Source: Roseomonas fluvialis (lineage in GTDB: Bacteria; Pseudomonadota; Alphaproteobacteria; Acetobacterales; Acetobacteraceae). Taken from it: a stretch of DNA of 64,000 bases. Under the pieces are notes generated by a model. It worked only from the letters and a program-made list of their open reading frames with translations, was not told where the DNA came from and made no database searches. Within the stretch, counting starts at the first letter, position 1. The number at the start of each line of letters is the position of its first letter. The translations under genes and the position numbers were made by a program. Positions 58,905 to 64,000 of the stretch are shown here, piece by piece. Where the stretch lies: the NCBI RefSeq assembly GCF_022846615.1, contig NZ_AP025637.1:248001-312000 (forward strand), given 5' to 3'.

Positions 58905-60113
58905 CTATGGCAGCGCCAGCGCCAGCCGGTGCGCCGCCGCCGGCGTGCCCTGCGGCAGGCGCACGCGCAGCCGCGCCGCCACCACGCCGGGTTCGGGCAG
59001 TTCCGCGCTGGCCGACGCCAGCGGGCCGTCCTCGGTGGCGAGCGCCCCGAGCCAGGCATTCAGCGCCTGCACCGCCGCCGCCGTGCCGCGCCCACGTTGC
59101 AGTTCCCAGCGCGCCCGCAGTGCCAGCGCCTGCAGCACGCGCCCGGTTGCGAGCACCCAGGGCAGCCGCGCCGCCAGTGCCGCATCGGCGGTCGCGGCGG
59201 CCGCCTGGAACTTCGGCGGCTTGTGCAGGCTGGGCGCGAGCAGAACCGCCGCGCGGTCCGCCCCGCGCGGCACCAGAAGCGTGAGGCCGAGCGCCGCGAG
59301 CGCGACTTCCTGCCCATCGGCCGGGTCGCAGGCGGTGGGGATGCTGCCCATCGGTGGCAGGCCGGTTTCGGTCCCGTCCTCGCGGCCCTCGATGCCGGCG
59401 GCCCAGCCGTCGCGGCGGAAGGCGGCGGCGATGCGCGCGGCGAGCACCCAGCCGCCGCCCGTCCAGCGCGGTGCGCCTTGCGCGTCGCAGGCCAGCACGG
59501 GCGGGGCCACCAGGGCGAGGAAGCGCGCCTCCTCGCTTTCGCGCAGGCTTCGCCAGGCGATGTGGCGCGGGCCTTCATGGACGCGCGCGATGTCGCGCTT
59601 GCCGGGCAGGTCGGGCCATGCCGCGAGGTCGACCAGCGCCGGGTCGACATGCGCGACCACCGGGACGAAGGCGCCGGCGCCCGCCGCCGCGAGGCCGCGC
59701 AGCGCCTGCACATCCTCCGCGTCGGCGCCGAAGGGCATGTCGGCCAGCAGCAGGCCGAAGGGCTCGCCGGCGCCCAGGCCCTCGTGCCAGAGCAGCGCGA
59801 CCAGGGTGCTGTCCTCGGGGTCCTGCACGGCGCGCTGGTCGCGGACGATATCGCGCCTGGTCAGCGGCAGCAGCTTCGTCACCACGGGGGCGTCCTGCTG
59901 CTGCGCCACCAGGCGGTGCAGCGAATGCCAAGCGGCCTCGAGCGCCACGAAGCGCGGATGGTTGCGGATCGCGGCCGTCAATAGCGCGATCATCGCGTCG
60001 ACCTTCGCAATGGCCTGGGCTTCCGATCCGGTGGCCTGGACCGGCCGCGCGGCCTCGGTGGCGGCGAGCACGGCGGCGAGCGGGTCGTCGGCGCCGGGCG
60101 GCGTGTCGGGCAT
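58905..60113 (-). CDS. Orphan TssC (VipB)-like contractile sheath protein
   Basis: 402 residues, shorter than the usual 490-500. TssC landmarks are kept in order: VDAMIALLTAAIRNHPRF with LEAAWHSLHRLV, then AGAGAFVPVVAHVDPALVDL, PGKRDIARVHEGPRHIAWRS with LRESEEARFLALVAPPVL, and LHKPPKFQAAAATADAALAA with RLPWVLATGRVLQALALRA. TssC with TssB forms the T6SS sheath. No other T6SS gene is in the window, and the N-terminal TssB-binding part is short. Repeat D lies between it and the divergent MFS gene. Confidence 0.7.
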   Translation of the reverse strand: MPDTPPGADDPLAAVLAATEAARPVQATGSEAQAIAKVDAMIALLTAAIRNHPRFVALEAAWHSLHRLVAQQQDAPVVTKLLPLTRRDIVRDQRAVQDPEDSTLVALLWHEGLGAGEPFGLLLADMPFGADAEDVQALRGLAAAGAGAFVPVVAHVDPALVDLAAWPDLPGKRDIARVHEGPRHIAWRSLRESEEARFLALVAPPVLACDAQGAPRWTGGGWVLAARIAAAFRRDGWAAGIEGREDGTETGLPPMGSIPTACDPADGQEVALAALGLTLLVPRGADRAAVLLAPSLHKPPKFQAAAATADAALAARLPWVLATGRVLQALALRARWELQRGRGTAAAVQALNAWLGALATEDGPLASASAELPEPGVVAARLRVRLPQGTPAAAHRLALALP

Positions 60114-60164
60114 GGCGGGCGTCCTTCGCGGCTGGGGGGGAACGCTAGCGCGGGATGGGCGGCG

Positions 60165-60299
60165 CGGGGAGGGCTCTGCCCTCCCCGGACCCCACCCGCC
60201 AAGGGGCTACGGCCCCCTGGACCGCCCGATCAAGTCGAGGGTTCCAAGGGCCCTTAGGCCCTTGGTGGGGGTGGTCCGGAGGGGGCAAAGCCCCCTCCG
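60165..60299. repeat. Composite palindromic element, copy D (internally deleted)
   Basis: 135 bp. It has CGGGGAGGGC/GCCCTCCCCG (60165-60187), AAGGGGCTACGGCCCCCTGG, a remnant CCCGATCAAGTCGAGGG, CCAAGGG/CCCTTGG and CGGAGGGGGC/GCCCCCTCCG (60277-60299), but lacks most of the central arm pair present in copies A-C. It lies in the divergent gap between the TssC-like and MFS genes. Confidence 0.8.
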
Positions 60300-60350
60300 C
60301 GCGCCCGCACCCACGCTTGACGCCCCCGCCTGTCCTGCGAGGCTGCCCGC

Positions 60351-61502
60351 TTGCGCCCTGACCTTTCCTTGCTCCCGTTGCTCGCGCTTGCCGGTTTCGC
60401 CGCCGGGGGCGGGATGCGGTTGATGGACCCGTTGCTGCCGTTGCTGGCGACGGATTTCGGCGTGGGCGTGGCGGCCATTGCGCCGGTCGTGGCGGGGTTC
60501 ACGCTGGCCTATGGCGCGGGGCAGTTGGTGACGGGGCCGCTGGGTGACCGCTTCGGCAAGGTGTGGGTCGCGTCCATTGCGCTGGTGCTCTACGGCGTGG
60601 GTTTGGCGGCTTCGGCGCTGGCGTGGGACCTGACCTCGATGGTGGTGCTGCGCACCGGTACGGGGCTGGTGGCGGGCGCGGTCATTCCGCTCGCCATCGC
60701 CTGGATCGGCGATGCGGTGCCCTATGCGGAGCGGCAGGCGACGATCGGGAAGTTCCTCACCGGCATGGTGATGGCGCAGCTGCTGGTGGGGCCCGTCTCG
60801 GGCGTGATGGCGGAGATCGCGGGCTGGCGCGCATCCTTCCTGGTGCTGGCGGCGCTCGCGCTCGTGGTCGGCGTGCTGATGCTGCGCCGCGCGGCGCCGG
60901 AACCGCGCGTGGCCACGACACGCGGGCTGGGGCTGTCGCAGTATGGCGTGCTGCTGCGCGCGCCCGCCGGCCGGCGGTTGATGGGGGCGGCAGCGCTGGA
61001 TGGCGCGGTGCTGTTCGGCGGCGCCTTCCCCTTCATCGGTGCCTTCCTGATCGAGCGCTTCGCACTGTCACCCGGCCAGGCGGGGCTGGTGGTGGCGGGC
61101 TTCGGCATCGGCGCCTTCATCTACACGCGCCTGGCCAAGCGGCTGGTGGCGCGGCTGGGCGAACCGGGATTGCTCGGCGTGGGCGGCGGTGTGCTGGCGG
61201 TGGCGCTCGCGGCGCTGGCGGTCGCACCCGCCTGGTGGGTGGTGGCGCTGCTGCAGGTGCCGCTGGGCATGGCGTTCTACATGTTCCATGGCGTGCTGCA
61301 GGCGCGCGCGACCGAGGCGCTGCCCGATTCCCGCGCCACTGCGGTGTCGGCCTTCGCGATGGCGTTGTTCCTGGGGCAGAGCGCGGGCGCGCTTGCCTTC
61401 GGCGCCGTGCTGCACGCCGGCGGCTATGGGGCGGTGTTCGCCCTCGCGGCCGCCGCGACCGCGGGCCTGGCGGCATGGGTCGCCGGCATGCCGCTGCGCT
61501 GA
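60351..61502 (+). CDS. MFS transporter
   Basis: 383 residues, about twelve helices. LMDPLLPLLATDFGVGVAAI and TGPLGDRFGKVWVASIALVL (motif A) identify the superfamily; the DHA1-type layout suggests drug or small-molecule efflux. The start is a TTG at 60351, needed to complete helix one; the next ATG is 21 codons on. Repeat D ends 51 bp upstream. Confidence 0.85.
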   Translation: MRPDLSLLPLLALAGFAAGGGMRLMDPLLPLLATDFGVGVAAIAPVVAGFTLAYGAGQLVTGPLGDRFGKVWVASIALVLYGVGLAASALAWDLTSMVVLRTGTGLVAGAVIPLAIAWIGDAVPYAERQATIGKFLTGMVMAQLLVGPVSGVMAEIAGWRASFLVLAALALVVGVLMLRRAAPEPRVATTRGLGLSQYGVLLRAPAGRRLMGAAALDGAVLFGGAFPFIGAFLIERFALSPGQAGLVVAGFGIGAFIYTRLAKRLVARLGEPGLLGVGGGVLAVALAALAVAPAWWVVALLQVPLGMAFYMFHGVLQARATEALPDSRATAVSAFAMALFLGQSAGALAFGAVLHAGGYGAVFALAAAATAGLAAWVAGMPLR

Positions 61503-61575
61503 GGACGGCCCAGCCGCTACCGGCGCCGGCCCGGGGCTGCGCCGGGCGGCGCATTCCCGGGTGGTACCGGTCCGG

Positions 61576-62112
61576 TCAGATGAACACGCCGGTGAGGATG
61601 CGCACCGCGATGTTCACCAGGATAGCCACGCCGATCACCGCCAGGGTGAAGGTCAGCGCCTTTTCCTGCGGCACGCGCATGACGATCGGCACGCCGATGT
61701 ACAGCGTGTACAGCGCGTAGAACCCGCCGATCAGCGCGATGATGCCGCCCAGCAGCGGGATGATGATGGCGCCCCCTGCGACCCAGGCGATGGTCGGCGC
61801 GAAGGCCGCCAGCTTCAGCGCCGCGTCGGCATCGGGCTGGCCGCCGAACTTCGGCGCCAGGATCTCGATGATCTTCGCGGTCACGAAGACGCCGACCACC
61901 GACAGGATGTAGCCCACGATCGCCATGCTGAAGGCGGTGAAGGGGGCCCAGAACAGCAGCAGCAGGAAGCCGGCGATGGCCGGGATCGCTGCCAGGATCA
62001 TCACGTAGCGTGTGAAGACCGGCACGAGTTCGATCGGCTCGCGCGCGATCTTCTGCCATTCCTGGGCCGGCGCCATCGCCATGCCCTTCACGCGTTCGAT
62101 CAGGTGGTTCAT
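61576..62112 (-). CDS. Yip1-family membrane protein
   Basis: 178 residues with about five helices after EWQKIAREPIEL: YVMILAAIPAIAGFLLLLFW, FSMAIVGYILSVVGVFVTA, APTIAWVAGGAIIIPLLGG, IALIGGFYALYTLYIGVPIV and the last to the C-terminus. MNHLIERVKGMAMAPAQEWQ is the usual N-terminus. Function in bacteria unknown. Convergent with the MFS gene, divergent from ampG by 108 bp. Confidence 0.88.
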   Translation of the reverse strand: MNHLIERVKGMAMAPAQEWQKIAREPIELVPVFTRYVMILAAIPAIAGFLLLLFWAPFTAFSMAIVGYILSVVGVFVTAKIIEILAPKFGGQPDADAALKLAAFAPTIAWVAGGAIIIPLLGGIIALIGGFYALYTLYIGVPIVMRVPQEKALTFTLAVIGVAILVNIAVRILTGVFI

Positions 62113-62220
62113 GCCTAGCCTCTTGCCCCTCGTTCCCACGGCGATACTGCCCAGGGGGCGCGGCCCGGGGCAAGCCCGGCGCGCTGGCGGCGCCCCGGGG
62201 CTTCTGCCAGCCTGACCCGG

Positions 62221-63483
62221 ATGGACGATTCGCGGTTCTCGCGCTGGGCCGATCGGCGGCTGCTGGTGATGCTCGCCCTGGGCTTCGCGGCCGCCGTGCC
62301 GCTGCCGCTGGTGGCGGGGCAGGTGCTGCGCCAGTGGTTCGTCGAGAGCGGCATGTCATTGGCCGAGATCGGCCTGACGGCGCTGATCGGCCTGGCCTAT
62401 GCCAACAAGTTCCTGTGGGCGCCGGCGCTGGATGCCGTGCGGCCGCCCGTCCTGGGGCGGCGGCGGGGCTGGCTACTGCTACTGCAGGTTGCGCTGGTGG
62501 CCACGATCGCGGCGCTGGCGGCCACCGACCCGGCCGGCGGTGCGACGATGACGGTGGTGCTGGCGGTGGTCGTGGCATTCCTGTCGGCCAGCCAGGACAT
62601 CGTCATCGACGCCTGGCGAATCGAGATGATGGAGACATCGGAGCGCGACCAGGCCTGGGGCCTGACCGCCTACGTCTGGGGCTACCGGGCGGGCCTGCTG
62701 GCCTCGGGTGCCGGCACGCTGCTGCTGGTGGGCCATGTCGGGTGGCATATGGCCTATGGCGTGGCGGCGTCGCTGATGCTGGTCGGCATCGTTGCCACCC
62801 TTGCGGGGCGCGAGCCGCCGGCGCCTGTCGTCGCGCCGGTCGGCTGGCGGGCGCGGATGCGGCTGTCGGTGGTGGGGCCGTTCATCGACTTCACCGGGCG
62901 GCGCTACTGGCTTGCGATCCTGGCCTTCGTCGCGCTGTTCAAGCTGGGCGAGGCGCTGGCCGGGATCATGGTCACGCCCTTCTACCGGTCCGAGGGCTTC
63001 ACCCGCGACGACGTCGCCACGGTCGGCACCGTGTTCGGCCTGGCGGCGACGCTGGTGGGCGCGGTGTGCGGCGCCTGGCTGATCGGGCGGATCGGCGTGG
63101 GGCGGGCGCTGATCCTGACCGGGATCACGCAGATGCTGTCGAACCTGATGTACCTCACGCTGGTCGGGGGCGGGCGCGACTTGCCCATGCTGTTCGCCCA
63201 GGTGGGGGTGGAGAACTTCACCGACGGGCTCGCGGATGCGGCCTTCCTGACCTACCTGTCGGGGCTGGTGAACCGCAGCTTCAGCGCGACGCAGTATGCG
63301 CTGCTGTCCTCGCTTGCGGCGGTGCCGCTGCGCACGCTGGGGGCCTCGGGCGGCGTGCTGGCGGCCTCGATGGGCTGGACGTGGTTCTTCCTGCTGACCA
63401 CGGCGGCGGCGCTGCCGGCCATGGCCATCATGCTGTTCCTGTTGCGGCGCCTGCCGCCGCCTACGCCCGCGGAGAGACCATGA
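62221..63483 (+). CDS. ampG: AmpG-like MFS permease
   Basis: 420 residues, twelve to fourteen helices. AmpG marks are LVAGQVLRQWFVESGMSLAE, GLAYANKFLWAPALDAVRPP and FLSASQDIVIDAWRIEMMET. AmpG imports GlcNAc-anhydromuropeptides for peptidoglycan recycling. No ampD or nagZ is adjacent. The next gene overlaps its stop by four bases. Confidence 0.9.
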   Translation: MDDSRFSRWADRRLLVMLALGFAAAVPLPLVAGQVLRQWFVESGMSLAEIGLTALIGLAYANKFLWAPALDAVRPPVLGRRRGWLLLLQVALVATIAALAATDPAGGATMTVVLAVVVAFLSASQDIVIDAWRIEMMETSERDQAWGLTAYVWGYRAGLLASGAGTLLLVGHVGWHMAYGVAASLMLVGIVATLAGREPPAPVVAPVGWRARMRLSVVGPFIDFTGRRYWLAILAFVALFKLGEALAGIMVTPFYRSEGFTRDDVATVGTVFGLAATLVGAVCGAWLIGRIGVGRALILTGITQMLSNLMYLTLVGGGRDLPMLFAQVGVENFTDGLADAAFLTYLSGLVNRSFSATQYALLSSLAAVPLRTLGASGGVLAASMGWTWFFLLTTAAALPAMAIMLFLLRRLPPPTPAERP

Positions 63484-63824
63484 ACCCCTGGATCGTCACG
63501 CCGCTGCTGCTGGTGGGGTCGAACGTGCTGATGACCTTCGCCTGGTACGGGCACCTGAAGGCGCCGTCCTGGCCGCTGTGGCTGGCGGTGCTGGTGTCCT
63601 GGGGGATCGCCTTCTTCGAATACTGCCTGGCGGTGCCGGCCAACCGGATCGGCTACGGCACCTTCACCGGGCAGCAGCTGAAGGTCATGCAGGAGGTCAT
63701 CACGATCGCCGTCTTCGGCGTATTCTCCGTGACCTTCCTGGGGGAGACGCTGCGCTGGAATTTCCTCGCGGCCGGGGCCTGTCTGGTGGCGGCGGTCGTG
63801 TTCATCTTCCTGCCGGTGGAGTGA
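63480..63824 (+). CDS. DMT-like small membrane protein (DUF486)
   Basis: 114 residues with four helices: TPLLLVGSNVLMTFAWYGHL, WPLWLAVLVSWGIAFFEYCL, TIAVFGVFSVTFLGETLRWN and the last to residue 112. PANRIGYGTFTGQQLKVMQE is the DUF486 signature. Related to the small DMT proteins; function unknown. Co-translated with ampG (ATGA). Confidence 0.9.
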   Translation: MNPWIVTPLLLVGSNVLMTFAWYGHLKAPSWPLWLAVLVSWGIAFFEYCLAVPANRIGYGTFTGQQLKVMQEVITIAVFGVFSVTFLGETLRWNFLAAGACLVAAVVFIFLPVE

Positions 63825-63839
63825 GGGAGGGCAACGGCC

Positions 63840-64000
63840 ATGCGCATCGGTGTCCCGAAGGAAGTGAAGGTCCATGAATACCGCGTGGGCCTGGTGCCGG
63901 GGTCGGTCCGGGAGTTGGTGCTGCACGGGCACGAGGTGCTGGTCGAGACGCAGGCCGGTGCTGCGATCGGCTTTCCGGACGAGGCTTACATCGCCGCCGG
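63840..64000 (+). CDS. ald: Alanine dehydrogenase, 5' part
   Basis: The first 53 residues (MRIGVPKEVKVHEYRVGLVP, then HEVLVETQAGAAIGFPDEAY) match the N-domain of alanine dehydrogenase, which interconverts L-alanine and pyruvate with NAD. The frame runs out of the window. A GAGGGAGG site precedes the ATG. It begins 15 bp after the DUF486 gene and may belong to that transcript. Confidence 0.9.
   Translation, partial: MRIGVPKEVKVHEYRVGLVPGSVRELVLHGHEVLVETQAGAAIGFPDEAYIAA

Noticed and set aside
58905-60113. Remnant of a complete T6SS cluster
   Set aside because: Neighbouring genes (aqpZ, racemase-family, MFS) have no T6SS connection; only the TssC-like gene is present.

Overview
The window is very GC-rich, gene-dense DNA that reads like the chromosome of an alphaproteobacterium of the Acetobacteraceae, probably Roseomonas-like. 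The grounds are a GcrA cell-cycle regulator, two Bug-type tricarboxylate-transporter binding proteins, frequent 4-base stop/start overlaps, and recurring long GC-rich nested palindromes between genes. No rRNA, CRISPR array, transposase or phage genes were seen. The only RNA gene found is one tRNA-Thr(CGT). Taxonomy is inferred from gene content, not from a search.

Left part (0-36 kb): an HxlR regulator faces gcrA; then come a DMT permease, a PmtA-like methyltransferase, a short DUF4157-like protein, a leftward moxR/DUF58/DUF4159/GATase-like membrane cluster, a DUF1285-NUDIX pair, an SbtA-like bicarbonate permease with a LysR regulator, a Bug protein, a tyrosine phosphatase, an acetyltransferase-MFS pair, two sulfotransferase-like genes (one with DUF4214-like repeats), a CaiB-type CoA-transferase, phhB, purD facing away from xseA, an M23 peptidase, a PQQ sugar dehydrogenase fused to RTX repeats, and an HlyD/ABC export operon ending near the tRNA.

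Middle (36.5-44.2 kb): a LysR regulator diverges from a carboxymuconolactone-decarboxylase-like protein, a 3-hydroxyisobutyrate-dehydrogenase-like enzyme, an old-yellow-enzyme/FAD fusion, an MBL lactonase-like hydrolase and a second Bug protein. This looks like an uptake and catabolic operon for an unidentified organic acid or lactone. sdaA (serine dehydratase) follows.

Candidate novel system (44.2-55.5 kb): about fourteen mostly uncharacterised envelope genes. Several families occur twice: two mitofilin-like membrane-anchored proteins, two DUF4239 (bestrophin-like) membrane proteins, two beta-carbonic-anhydrase-like proteins (one with a Tat-like signal, one cytoplasmic), and a novel roughly 130-residue domain found both alone and fused to the cytoplasmic carbonic-anhydrase-like protein. 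A PstS-like binding protein, a DUF6524 membrane protein, small exported proteins and MlaA accompany them. Linked four-base overlaps (50.2-51.4 kb) suggest co-translation of part of the cluster. An envelope role in handling an inorganic anion such as bicarbonate is a hypothesis only.

Right part (55.5-64 kb): a DCC thiol protein, an SDR, an aquaporin overlapping a cysteine-less Asp/Glu-racemase-family protein, an orphan T6SS sheath (TssC)-like protein, an MFS permease, a Yip1 protein, AmpG plus a DUF486 protein, and the start of alanine dehydrogenase. Four copies of a composite palindromic element (10.3, 23.6, 26.7 and 60.2 kb) link otherwise unrelated loci.
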